The notes beneath the pieces are model-generated. The model was not told the origin of the DNA. It saw only the letters and a program-made list of their open reading frames with translations, and made no database searches. A DNA stretch of 64,000 bases from Cherax quadricarinatus (lineage: Eukaryota > Arthropoda > Malacostraca > Decapoda > Parastacidae), in NCBI RefSeq assembly GCF_038502225.1, contig NC_091303.1:31249414-31313413 (forward strand). The letters run 5' to 3'. Below are positions 11,051 through 21,857 of the stretch, piece after piece (within the stretch, counting starts at the first letter, position 1; each line of letters starts with the position of its first letter). The position numbers and the translations under genes are program-made.

Positions 11051-14000
11051 TCAGTAACTGAAGAAATACTTCCTAACTTCCCTTTGACTCATCTGGGTCT
11101 TCAACTTCCAGTTATGGCCCCTTGTTTCTGTGTCCCCTCTCAGGAACATCCTGTCTCTGTCCACCCTTTCTATTCCATGCAGTATTTTGTATGTTGTTAT
11201 CATGTCTCCCCTAACCCTCCTGTCCTCCAGTGTCGTCAGGCCAATTTCCCTCAACCTTTCTTCGTAGGACATTCCCCTTAACTCTGGAACTAACCTTGTC
11301 ACAAGCTTTTGCACTTTCTCTAATTTCTTGACGTGCTTGATCAAGTGTGGGTTCCAAACAGGTGCTGCATACTCCAATATGGGCCTGATGTGCACGGTGT
11401 ACAGTGTCTTGAACGATTCCTTACTAAGGTATCAGAACACTATTCTCAGGTTTGCCAGGCGCCCATATGCTGCAGCAGTTATCTGGTTGATGTGTGCTTC
11501 CGGAGACGTGTTCAATGTTATACTCACCCCAAGATCTTTCTCTTAGAGCGAAGTTTGCAGTCTTTGGCCACCTAGTCTATACTCTGTCTGCAGTCTTCTT
11601 TGCCCTTCCCCGATTTTCATGACTTTGCATTTGGAGGGGTTAAATTCGAAAAGCCAGTTGCTGGACCAGGTGTCGAGCCTGTCCAGGTCTCTTTGGAGTC
11701 CTACCTGATCCTCATCTGATTTAATTCTCCTCATTAACTTCACATCATCTGCAAACAGGGACACTTCTGAGTCTAACCCTTCTATCGTGTCATTTACATA
11801 TACCAGACATAGCACTGGTCCTAGGACCAACCCCTGTGGGACCCCACTCATCACAGGTGCCCACTGTGATACCTCATCACTTACCATGACTCGTTATTGC
11901 CTCCCTGTCAGGTATTCTCTGACCCATTGCAGCACCCTTCCTGTTATATGCGCCTGATCCTCTGGCTTCTGCACCAGTCTCCTGTGAGGAACTGTGTCGA
12001 AGGCCTTCTTGCAGTCCAAGAAGATGCAATCAACCCACCCCTCTCTCTTGTGTCTTACTTCTGTTACTTTATCATAAAACTCCAGTAAGTTTGTGACACA
12101 GGATTTGCCTTCCATAAAACCGTGGTGGTTGGCATTTATACTCTTGTTCCATTCCAGGTGCTCCACCACTCTCCTCCTGATAATCTTCTCCATTACTTTG
12201 CATACTATGCACGTCAGTGACACTGGTCTATAGTTTAGTGCCTCAATTATGTCTCCTTTTTTTAAATATGGGTACTACATTTGCTGTTTCCATACCTCAG
12301 GTAGTTGCCCAGTTTCAGGGGATGTATTGAAGATTGTGGTTAGTGGCACACACAGCATTTCTGCCGCCTCTGTAAGGACCCACGGGGAGATGTTGTCTGG
12401 TCCCATTGCCTTTGAGGTATCTAGGTCCCTTAGCAGCTTCTTCACCACCTCCTCAGCTGTGTGTATGTCATCTAACACTTGTTGGTATATTCTTGTTGGT
12501 GTCCCCCTCTGTTCTGTCCATCCAGAGGCCTTCCTGTCTCCACTGTAAATACTTCTTTAAATCTCTTGTTGAGCTCCTCACATACCTCTTGATCGCTTCT
12601 GGTGAGTTCCCCACCTTCTTTCCTCAGCCTGATCACCTGGTCTTTGACTGTTGTCTTCCTCCTAATGTGGCTCTACACAGTTTTGGGTCAGACTTGGCTT
12701 TCGATGCTATGTCGTTTTTGTACTGTCGCTGGGCCTCCCTCCTTATCTGTGCATACTCGTTTCTGGCTCTTCAACTAATCTCTCTATTTTCCTGGGTTCT
12801 TTGCCTCCTGTATCTTTTCCACTCTCTGTTGCACTTAGTTTTTGCCTCCCTACACCTTCATATAAACCAAGGACTCGCTTTGGTCTTCCCATTATTTCTA
12901 TTGCCCTTGGGAATAAACCTTTCCTCTGCCTCCTTGCATTTTGTTATTATGTATTCCATCAGTTCATTTACTGACTTTCCTGCCAGTTCTCTGTCCCACT
13001 GAACCTCCTGCAGGAAGTTCCTCATACCTGTATAGTCCCCCTTTTTATAGTTTGGCTTTTCCCATCCAACTCCCGTTACCCTCTCTACTTGTAATTCTAC
13101 TATGTATTCAAAACACAGAACCATGTGGTCACTAGCTCCAAGGGGTCTCTCATATATGATGTCCTCAATGTCTGAACTGCTCAGGGTGAACACAGGGTCC
13201 AGTCTTGCTGGTTCATCTTCCCCTCTGTCTCTGGTAGTGTCCTTAACCCTTTGACTGTCGCACCCGTATATATACGTCTTACGAGGTACCGTGTTTGACG
13301 TATATATACTCATAAATTCTAGCGGCTTCAAATCAAGCAGGAGAAAGCTGGTAGGCCCACATGTGAGAGAATGGCTCTGTGTGGTCAGTGTGCACCATAT
13401 AAAAAAAAATCCTGGAGCATGCAGTCCATAATGAGAAAAAAAAAACTCCGACCGTTTTTTTTAATTAAAATGCCGACTTTGTGGTCTATTTTCGTAGAGT
13501 ATTTATAGTTGTATTCTCGTTTTCTTGGTCTCATTTGATGGAATGGAAAACATATTATAGAAATAGAGGTGATTTTGATTGATTTTACTATAAAAAGAAC
13601 CTAGAAATGGAGCTCAAAGTAGGGGAAATGTTTGATTTTTGCCAATGTTCAAAAGTAAACAAATGATGCCATTGTCCAATAAATGTCCAACTAGCCATTC
13701 TAATATGTAGTCATGAATGGGTTGATGTTATTTATACAATTATTACAGTATTGCAGTAGTCTGCATAATAGTAAGTCTTCTATTTTTTGTTTGAATAAAA
13801 ATTCAAAATAGAAAGCAAGAGTAATATCAGAGGGGCCTGGAGACATGACTGATGAACAAAGAAAATGTTATTTTAGAGCCAGGAATGTCTGCATTGTTCA
13901 TTCTGGACCTTATTTTGAAATTGTCATATTTTTTAGTTTTTGTGAAATTGGCCAAATTGCAAATTTCTGACCACATTATTAGGTAGTTGAAATCGGTAAA

Positions 14001-14845
14001 TAGGCAGTTTCTTGTACTCAATCGATGGAAAAAATGGAGTTCTAAAGAAATAGCTATGAGTTTGGGCGACTGGAACAAGGGAATCAGCCGAAAATAGGGC
14101 TCAAAGTGGGCGAAATCGCCGATTTGTAAACAGCACCGAGGTCGCTAACTTCGCGAGAGCATAATTCCGTCAGTTTTCCATCAAATTTCGTTTTTTTGGT
14201 GTCATTACAATCGGGAAAAGATTCTCTATCATTTCATTAGAAAAAATAATTTTTTTTTTTAAATTTTGCGACACCAGGAGACACCTCAGGATTGGGGGTT
14301 GCGACAGTCAAAGGGTTAATATGTTGATGCATAAAGTTTTCTAGTACCACGTCCATCATTTTGGCTCTCCATGTTTTGGGACCCCTGTGTGACTCCAGGT
14401 TTTCCCAGTCGATCTCCCTGTGGTTGAAATCGCCCATAACCAGTAACTTTGCTCTACTCGAGTGAGCCCTTCTTGCCACCTCGGCCAGTGTGCCCACCAT
14501 TGCTCTGTTGCTCTATTCGTATTCCTCTCTTGGCCTCCTGCAGTTCTGTGGTGGATTATACATCACTGCAATGACTATCTTATGTTCTCCAAACTGAAGT
14601 ATACCTACTATGTAATCCCTTCCTCCAATCTCGTTCATGCCTTCCATTTCTTCAAATCTCCATCAGTCTTTTATCAGCAGTGCAACCCCTCCTTCCCCTC
14701 TGCTCCTTCTATCTTTCCTCAGTATCTGATATCCTGGTGGGAAGATTGCATCTGTTATTGTCTCAGTGAGTTTTGTTTCTGTGACAGCTATGATGTCTGG
14801 GGACTTGTCATTGATTCTTTCGTGCCACTCCTCACATTTATTCAT
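11051..14845 (-). pseudogene. CR1/L2-like ORF2 (endonuclease-RT), broken
   Basis: In coding order on the minus strand: PDIIAVTETKL (APE catalytic Glu, about 14800); VMGDFNHREIDW (about 14440); SDHMVL (about 13130); LDTSKAMGPDNISPWVL (RT start, about 12420); CIFLDCKKAFDTVPH (RT motif A, about 12030); SGVPQGLVLGPVL and SLFADDVKL (RT motifs B and C, 11850-11740); and RPILEYAAPVWNPHL near the C terminus (about 11380). Frame changes separate these blocks near 11545, 11890 and 12230-12275, and others may exist. The MITE at 13247-14315 splits the endonuclease, but its removal restores one TTAA and a continuous frame (HQHIKDTT). Dead copy. Confidence 0.82.
13247..14315. mobile_element. piggyBac-like MITE, complete copy (1069 bp)
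   Basis: TIRs CCCTTTGACTGTC and GACAGTCAAAGGG, flanked by TTAA at 13243-13246 and 14316-14319, the hallmark of the piggyBac superfamily. The interior has no transposase. It is homologous along its length to 50437-51511 and, at one end, to 1-133. Confidence 0.92.
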
Positions 14846-14866
14846 TATTCCATCAGCGTTCGTGTA

Positions 14867-15943
14867 CTAAACCTTCAACTTCTTTTCTAATACTGTGATC
14901 CTGGGAGAAGATTGGGGTTGGGGGATTGGGAGCCCTGGCAGGGGCCTACTGGGGGTTGCTATGGAGATGGGGGCAGAATTCCCATAGGGGGTTGCTGTTT
15001 GGGTGGGGTTTGTGGTGTTGGGGGTGGGGGCAGAGGGATCAGTGTGTGAGTGTCGGTTTAGATTGCTCAGTTGCCTTGGGCTTGTCACTGTTGGAGTCCT
15101 TCTGTGGGTGTTTCTGGAGGGTGTGTTTGCCCTTCCACCTGCATCTGGGTTCTTCTGCTCATCTTTGTCATTTCCTCTCATTCCTCCTTTCGTTTTTATA
15201 CTCTCTTTCAGTATCAACCTTTCCTCTTGTGTTCTGTCTCGATCGAGGTACACCCTCTGGTACTCTTGTTTGTCTCTCAGTCGTGCTTTCTCCTGCAGAA
15301 TCATGGTTCGAGTTGATTCTGCCTGGAAAATTACTTTGAGAGGCCATTTCCGTCCCCTTGCAAACCACCCAATTCTCCGAAAATTTGCCACCTGGGTCAT
15401 GTCGCCCTCACCTGTTACTTTCATGACACCTTCAATCACTTTTTTCTCCTCCTGTTTCCTTTCATCATAAGTTTCCCCTTCAACTTCATGGAGCCCATAG
15501 ACAAAAACTGATCTCACCCTTTCCTCCTCCCACTGTCTCCCCCATTGCATCCTCTGAGGTGTTTTAGATCCATCCATTGAAGTGTTCCTTCCTTCAGGCC
15601 CTTCCCTAGCTGAGGCTCCTATGCTCGGTGGACTATCTTTCCTGCTCTACTGTTTCTGGCCCCTGCAGGTGTCTGTTAGAGTCTCTGCATATGTCATAGC
15701 CTCTTCGTTGTCTTCAGACCTCTCATTTGTTACTAGTGTGCTCTTCATCTTTGCCTTGGCCCCATGTGGGTCTGATAGGGCCCTTGTATGCAGTATAGCA
15801 TCTATGCTTCCTCCAGGCCTCTTGTCTGTGCCTGGTGCAGAAGTTCCTGATGTTATGTCTGTACCATCATTTTTCTCTTTAAGCTGTTGCAGGTTTCTCA
15901 GTTCCTCTTCTAAGCTTCTGCTTCTATGGCTTGTTGCTCCCAC
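14867..15943 (-). pseudogene. CR1/L2-like ORF1
   Basis: Two open segments on the minus strand (15943-15647 and 15577-14867). The second is 236 aa and has a basic, charged region (RKQEEKKVIEGV, RDKQEYQRVYLDRDRTQEER) followed by a Pro/Ser/Thr-rich tail. Position directly upstream of the endonuclease ORF and the composition fit an ORF1 nucleic-acid-binding protein. No zinc knuckle was seen. The break between segments is at about 15580-15645. Confidence 0.6.
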
Positions 15944-16130
15944 TTCCTGCTCTCTGCAGCTATCCTCTCCTCCATTTTCCTGCCAAGCTCTTCTAGTTTC
16001 CTTCCCCAGACTTCCTTTTTTTGAGCTCTGCCTCCCAATCTTCCCTCCCAGGTTCCACCAGGCCCCTGGTTCTTGGCCTTCTTGGGTAACCCATTGAACC
16101 CCAGAACAAGTCTGTGAGCTTTCGAGTGTG

Positions 16131-16407
16131 TGTTTGTGATAGCTGAGTGTTGTAGGGAGGGGAAGGGGGGGAGGCAGGGCAGGGGAGAGAGGGATATGAG
16201 GTGGGAAGGGGGGGGACAGTGGTAGAGAGAGATTTAGGGGGTACTAGGGGATATAGGGAGGGCAGGGGAGAAGGATATGATGTGGCTTGGAGGGGGACAG
16301 CATCAGGGAGAGATTAGGGGGAGAGAGAGAGGGAGAGGCTCATGGTGGTTACAGCAGCCATTGTTGTTGTTACCAGGGTACAACAAGGTTGTTTTCAGGG
16401 TACAAGG
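16131..16407. other. G-rich purine tract
   Basis: Runs such as GGAGGGGAAGGGGGGGAGG and GGGAAGGGGGGGGACAG on the + strand. Possibly the 5' UTR of the minus-strand LINE. No gene seen. Confidence 0.5.
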
Positions 16408-16702
16408 TCTGCCACTGCTGCTTTATGTTGTCTGCCACTGCTGTTTCATGTTGTCTGCCACTGCTGTTTCATGTTGTCTGCCACTGCTGCTTCATGTTGT
16501 CTGCCACTGCTGTTTCATGTTGTCTGCCACTGCTGCTTCATGATGTCTGCCACTGCTGCTTCATGTCTGCATCTGCTGTTTCATGTTGTCTGCCACTGCT
16601 GCTTCATGATGTTTGCCACCGCTGCTTCATGATGTTTGCCACTGCTGCTTCATGTTGTCTGCCACTGCTGCTTCATGTTGTCTGCCACTGCTACCTCATG
16701 AT
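16408..16702 (+). repeat. 23-bp minisatellite
   Basis: About 12-13 tandem copies of CTGCCACTGCTG(C/T)TTCATG + TTGT, with some units shortened. Because 23 is not a multiple of 3, all three frames are read in turn every 69 bp, which explains the repeat-rich open frames here. Confidence 0.93.
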
Positions 16703-17314
16703 GTCCGCTCCCACTTTTGCTAGCGTGTTGAAGAGCTTTCCAGTATGTGAAGGTTGAGGGTCAGTGCCAATCGGACAGGTACCGGACGGTAACGTCATTT
16801 GTTTACTCTTGAACATCGTCAAAGAATCAAACATTTCTGCTGCTTTGAGCTCATTTTCAAGGTACTTTTCATTATGAAACCAATCAAAATCATATCTATT
16901 TCTATAATATATCTTCCATTCTATAAAATGAGACCAAAAAAACGAGAATACAACCATAAAAGCCACATGAAAATATACCACTAATGGGAGGCTAATGGCT
17001 GAGAAGTGAACTCCATTATTTATGGTCTGATTTCTTTCATTTTTGGTGTATGTTAAGAAGCATCTTTCCATCATACATTGCCCAAGTTTCGATAAGATAG
17101 TCCAACAAACAAAAACTAAGATCAAAATCCCTAGATCAAGAGCAAGAGCCCCTCACCAACATCAAGGAACCTCCCTTGAGGCCCGCTCACATCTGGAAAT
17201 TTCGCTCGCGTCTGGAAGCAAAAAATCGACTGAGCAACTGCTCGTATCTGGAAAAACTCACACATGCGTGCACTCGTAAATAGAGGTTCCACTGTATTTA
17301 ACATGTTTACTGAG

Positions 17315-17424
17315 GTTCTCCATGGGGAAATGGAACAGAATTCTTCCTCCGTATGCCATGCGTGTCGTAAGAGGCTACTAAAATGCCAGGAGCAAGGGGC
17401 CAGTAACCCCTTCTCCTGTATATA
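17315..17424 (+). mobile_element. S element 6, left part
   Basis: 5'-truncated S element starting at TCTCCATGGGGAAATGG and running to CCTTCTCCTGTATATA, where a TIR element begins. It continues at 31519-31602. The target duplication is GTTTACTGAG (17305-17314) and CTTTACTGAG (31603-31612), an RTE-B ORF sequence. Confidence 0.75.
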
Positions 17425-17693
17425 CAGTAGGGCCACACTTATACGGCAGGTTAGGTTCCAGGCTACCGCTGTAAAGTGGAAACACCCTTTTTTTCCCTTA
17501 TAAATGCATACAAATACATATACTAGATAACAAGTTTACACTAATGTATACACCTACCATCCGACTTATGGCCTGCTTAACATACGATGACTCGATTTAC
17601 GACCGTGTTTTTTATGCCAAATTTCTGGGAAATAAACAAGTGTTTGTGTTGCACACAGTGTTTATCCTAAACTTTACAGTATAAAATACAGTA

Positions 17694-18503
17694 CAGTGGT
17701 CCCTCGTTTTTCGTAATTAATCCGTTCCTGGAGGAGCTACTATAAACGAAATTTACGATTTGCGAATCAATTTTCCCCATAAGAAATATAATGTAAATAC
17801 AATTAATCTGTTCCTGACACCCAGAAGTATTAAAACAAAAAAAAATTTTACATGAAATATACATGTAGTACATAAACAATACAATGGGAAATGATGAATA
17901 AAACATTAACAGCATAACACTTACCTTTATTGGAGATTCTTCTTAGTGTATGGGAGACTGGAGGAGGAGGAGAGAGATTGGATTGTTTACAGTTTGGAAG
18001 GGGAATCCCCTTCCAGCAACACCTCAGGTACCAATTGCTTCTCTTCTCTGTTTCTTAATGCCACTAGGACCACCTTGAGAGTCACTCTAGTCCTGTCTCG
18101 CAAAGTAACTGTGGAGAGAGCTCTGTTTCTGGCGTCTAACACTTCCCTAAAATGGCCCAAGACTTTGTCACTGTACATATTTCTCACCTTCTTTACCACA
18201 GGCTTGGCACTAGGAGCTTTCTTTGGAGCCATGGTAGCTTATTTAGTACTTGCAAGCACTAAAATGAGTGGAATATTATGAAATATTTCCTATTAGCACT
18301 TGAGGGGACCTTCACTCACTGGTAAACAATGTCAGACTGGCTGGGTAGGGAGGCCGCCTTGGCTCACACTGTGCGTACGCGTCCCGGACGAACTACTATT
18401 CGCGAGTCAACCTATGAAAAGTGAGTCCATGTTTATACGAAAATACCCCTATGATTGGCGAAATTTACGATTACCGAGAACTACGAAAAGCGAGGGACCA
18501 CTG
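17694..18503 (-). mobile_element. Tigger-like MITE with ORF remnant
   Basis: Termini CAGTGGTCCCTCGTTTTTCG and CGAAAAGCGAGGGACCACTG, flanked by TA. 810 bp. The minus strand retains an 81-aa frame joining the two ends of a Tigger-type transposase. Confidence 0.9.
17987..18232 (-). pseudogene. Tigger-type transposase remnant (ends only)
   Basis: 81-aa frame beginning MAPKKAPSAK, like the MGPKKASSAN start of the Tigger-like protein at 34558. It then passes directly to VRNMYSDKVLGHFREVLDAR, which parallels NLYTDNVVNHFRKVIKER at the C-terminal side of the other element. The DNA-binding and DDE catalytic regions are absent, so no activity is expected. The ORF remains open across the deletion. Confidence 0.75.
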
Positions 18504-18661
18504 TACTAACAACATAAAAAGTAAAGTAAAACATGAAATACCAAAATAAAACAATAAAATAAAGTCATTACAAAAATGTTATGTTGATATTCAGTAGTAA
18601 AGTTCGACTTACGTCCATTTCAACTTACGACCGAACTCGGTCGTAAGTCGGATGGTAGGTG

Positions 18662-19214
18662 TATTAAGTTAGCAATAGAACTAGGCATCAAAAAACAATA
18701 AGTACAATACACACATAGTGCACTCATTACTTAGCATAAAATATTTATAGTCTTAATCTAGGGTGAGATGAGTAGTATTTATTGTAAGAAATCAAGTGTG
18801 GTATGTATGGTAGTTAACTGGGCTACCATACCAGACCACCCCACCCACACATACTATTCTATGATATTTAAGCATCCCAGAGTGATAAAATGCATACACA
18901 GTTCACTCATTACTTACCTTAAAATATATGTAGTCTTAATGTAGGGTCATGGGTGAGTAAACGAGATAAAACGAATAAATGAGAGAGAGAGAGAGAATGA
19001 GTACACGAGGAAGGACAAGCACAGAGTTATGTAAACAAACCAGGCGAACACCAGTTTTGTAAACAAACAAAGTGTACACGTCTGGTTTGTGTACAAGTTA
19101 CATTGTGTACAAGTTGTCTCTACATTGATATGGTAGAATAAATAAAGAAGAACACTCCCATTCTCATGTAACACCGTTTTTAGAAGAAATGACGCTCTGA
19201 GTGAAGGCAATGGA
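18662..19214. repeat. Interior of CAGTAGGGCC-family element
   Basis: AT-rich sequence matching 58930-59500 of the compact copy (AGAACTAGGCATCAAAAA, TCATTACTTAGCATAAAATA). Contains a short GA run at 18979-18996. No gene. Confidence 0.75.
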
Positions 19215-19345
19215 AATAAGTCACTCTGTCTGACTTTTTTTGGGTTATCCTAGGTTCTCTACACATATGCTGTTATGTATGATAATCTATGTAACTTTAT
19301 TTGTGTATACCTGAATAAACTTACATACATACGAAAGGAATAATT
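19215..19345 (+). repeat. Dispersed repeat ending in ATACATAC
   Basis: TTATCCTAGGTTCTCTACAC block shared with 10330, continuing to CTGAATAAACTTACATACAT. Looks like the 3' end of an interspersed element. Class unknown. Confidence 0.5.
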
Positions 19346-19355
19346 TTCTACAGTT

Positions 19356-20156
19356 ACCCCCAGTAACAACAACAATTAACCATCTCAGACCACTAATTAC
19401 CCAACAAAAGGCTGCAGTTAGAATGATAACAAATTCTCACTACAGGCAGCACACTCCACCAATATTCAATACACTAAACCTACTCACCATACAAAACATC
19501 CATACTTATTACTGCACCTATTACATACATAGAACACTTAACTCTGATATTAACCCTCCCCTCAAACATCTCCTTGCCAACCTCAACAGAACACATGACC
19601 ATAACACAAGGCACAGATCACTCTTTGATGTTCCTCGTGTTCATCTCACACTATGCAAAAACTCAATGCACATAAAAGGCCCTAAAATCTGGAATTCATT
19701 ACCTGTAAATATAAAAGAAACACTACCTGTTTATAAATTCAAGTCTCTACTCAAAGATCACTTACTCACCCAAAACCAAATAAATACTGAATAACTGAAC
19801 CTTATAAATTGTATATCTTAAATGTTTCTCACAATTATATCACATAAATGTTAAACCTAAAACCGAATCTAACTTTATTATTTTTAAATACACTACCTTA
19901 CAGAATCCTTCATATGACCTGTCTTTGTAATACTCACTTGTGCTTTATAGTAATCTGTTTACATTAATGTTTTATCACTGACTTCATCATTGCTTAGTTA
20001 ATCTTAAGTTAATTTTAAGCCAGCCCGTAATGCTATGCATAGTATAAGTGGCTTTGGCATACTGCTCTTATCTGTATTTTTTTTTTTTGTACCTCTGTAT
20101 GTGTGCACAAATTTATAATAAATAAATAAATAAAATAAATAAATAAATAAATAAAT
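19356..20156 (+). mobile_element. Jockey-supergroup LINE 3' end
   Basis: The open frame from about 19366 to 19791 encodes INHLRPLITQQKAAVRM, then LRTHDHNTRH-like and KGPKIWNSLPVNIKE segments, typical of the region after the RT in CR1/Rex-type LINEs. It is followed by an AT-rich 3' UTR and an (ATAA)n tail (20118-20156). It interrupts the TIR element, whose sequence resumes at GTTAGATTAGAGAAAATG. Confidence 0.75.
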
Positions 20157-20452
20157 ATGTTAGATTAGAGAAAATGTTATTCTTGCTGTCACTTGTACAA
20201 GTTATCTGGCTATGACATCTAATATTTATGTTTATTTATTCTATTGTGGGGTGTATTTATCATCTTTATATGTTATGTATCGTGTTTATTATATAATTTT
20301 GAAAAAAATATCATGGATGGATTAATGAAAATGTGTATATTAACGTAATATATGACATTTAATGAGACTCGGTGATTATTATTATTATTATTATCATTTC
20401 TAATATGGCATCATTTGTGCAAGTCGTCTGGCTACCACATCTCATTTTTTTT
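20157..20452. repeat. TIR-element interior with a partial tandem duplication
   Basis: Matches 59555-59800 of the compact copy. After CTAATATGGCATCATTTG the sequence restarts at GTGCAAGTCGTCTGGCTACC, a diverged repeat of 20196, so a unit of about 210 bp was duplicated. The second unit is split by the RTE-A insertion and continues at 31009. Confidence 0.7.
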
Positions 20453-20696
20453 TATTAGCACACTGGCCGATTCCCACCAAGGCAGGGTGGCCCGAAAAAG
20501 AAAAGCTTTCACCATCATTCACTCCATCACTGTCTTGCCAGAAGGGTGCTTTACACTACAGTTTTTAAACTGCAACATTAACACCCCTCCTTCAGAGTGC
20601 AGGCACTGTACTTCCCATCTCCAGGACTCAAGTCCGGCCTGCCGGTTTCCCTGAATATCTTCATAAATGTTACTTTGCTCACACTCCAACAGCACG

Positions 20697-21413
20697 TCAA
20701 ATATTTAAAACCATTTGTCTCCAGTCACTCCTATCAAAAACGCTCACGCATGCCCGCTGGAAGTCCAAGCCCCTCGCACACAAAACCTCCTTTAACCCCT
20801 CTCTCCAACCTTTCCTAGGCCGACCCCTACCCCGCCTTCCTTCCACTTCAGACTGATACGCTCTTGAAGTCATTCTGTTTCGCTCCATTCTCTCTACATG
20901 TCCGAACCACCTCAGCAACCTTTCCTCAGCCCTCTGGACAACAGTTTTGGCAATCCCGCACCTCCTCCTAACTTCCAAACTACGAATTCTCTGCATTATA
21001 TTCACACCACACATTGCCCTCAGACATGACATCTCCACTGCCTCCAGCCTTCTCCTCACTGCAACATTCATCACCCATGCTTCACACCCATATAAGAGCA
21101 TTGGTAAAACTGTACTCTCATACATTCCCCTCTTTGCCTCCAAAGACAAAGTTCTTTGTCTCCACAGACTCCTAAGTGCACCGCTCACCCTTTTCCCCTC
21201 ATCAGTTCTATGATTCACCTCATCTTTCACAGATCCATCCGCTGACACGTCCACTCCCAAATATCTGAATACATTCACCTCCTCCATACTCTCTCCCTCC
21301 ATTCTGATATCCAATCTTTCATCACCTAATCTTTTTGTTATCCTCATAACCTTACTCTTTCCTGTATTCACTTTTAATTTTCTTCTTTTACATACCCTAC
21401 CAAATTCATCCAC
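20697..21413 (-). pseudogene. Older RTE-A copy, C-terminal ORF piece
   Basis: Encodes the stretch from DEFGRVCKRRK after the RT FADD motif to the C-terminal stop, including [13 protein letters not shown] and GRGRPRKGW. It is cut at its N-terminal side by the LTR-like insertion at 21418; coding sequence resumes at about 21720. Confidence 0.85.
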
Positions 21414-21417
21414 CTGT

Positions 21418-21718
21418 CAGCATAGCTGCTGATCCCTGTATTCCCTGTATTATGTAGCATAGCATATTAGTATCATCCATGTGCTTTAGATACGAGATCC
21501 CTTGTAGGCCTGTGGCTTTGTGTGATGTCACGGGATGCAGATGTGTAGGCTCATACCTCTGCCCCGCTCTCACTAGGCGGCAGACCATTCAGCAGACAGG
21601 CAAGGCAGCTGGGCTCCATCCCTCACCATCTCAGTCTGACAATATATAGTTACCATCCAACAAGTGTGTCTACCTTCAACCTACGATATCTCCATTAAAG
21701 AACCCTTATGATACACCA
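21418..21718. mobile_element. Candidate solo LTR
   Basis: About 300 bp, unlike anything else in the window, beginning TGTCAGCATAGCTG and ending CTTATGATACA. It precisely interrupts the RTE-A ORF (normal sequence ATCCACCAATCTCTGC). CACC/ACC is repeated at the two junctions. TG...CA ends, size and short duplication fit a solo LTR, but no internal retroviral or gypsy sequence is here to confirm it. Confidence 0.5.
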
Positions 21719-21857
21719 ACCTCTGCAACTTCTCTTCCAAATCTCCCAAGAGCACAGTGTCATCAGCAAAGAGCAGCTGTGGCAACTCCTACTTTATGTG
21801 TGATTATCTTTTAACTCCACGCCTCTTGCCAAGACCCTCGCATTTACTTCACTTACA

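Larger units (their letters stand above)
10857..16130 (-). mobile_element. CR1/L2-like LINE, degenerate
   Basis: Two-ORF LINE on the minus strand: gag-like ORF1 (14867-15943) and ORF2 with APE endonuclease and RT (11051-14845). The 3' end consists of repeated CTCACCTAATTGTA (as seen on the + strand), a tandem 3' tail typical of the CR1/L2 side of the Jockey supergroup. A piggyBac-like MITE interrupts it at 13247-14315. The 5' limit is uncertain; G-rich sequence at 16130-16400 may be its 5' UTR. Confidence 0.8.
10569..17294. mobile_element. Tigger-like TIR element split by a LINE
   Basis: Left terminus CAGTGGAATCTCTACTTACG; right terminus CTCGTAAATAGAGGTTCCACTG-type partner ending at 17294, TA on both sides. 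Own sequence is at 10569-10856 and about 16750-17294. Everything between is a later LINE insertion. The right part (16800-17250) parallels 8870-9540 of the complete copy. Confidence 0.78.
17551..18661. mobile_element. TIR element (CACCTACCATCCG family)
   Basis: Left terminus CACCTACCATCCGACTTA, right terminus TAAGTCGGATGGTAGGTG, flanked by TA. It interrupts the CAGTAGGGCC-family element at a position that is uninterrupted in the 58816-60459 copy. It is itself interrupted by the element at 17694. Confidence 0.9.

Noticed and set aside
16277..16757. Cys-rich repeat protein or CRISPR-like array
   Set aside because: 23-bp direct tandem repeat without spacers, in a eukaryotic transposon context.
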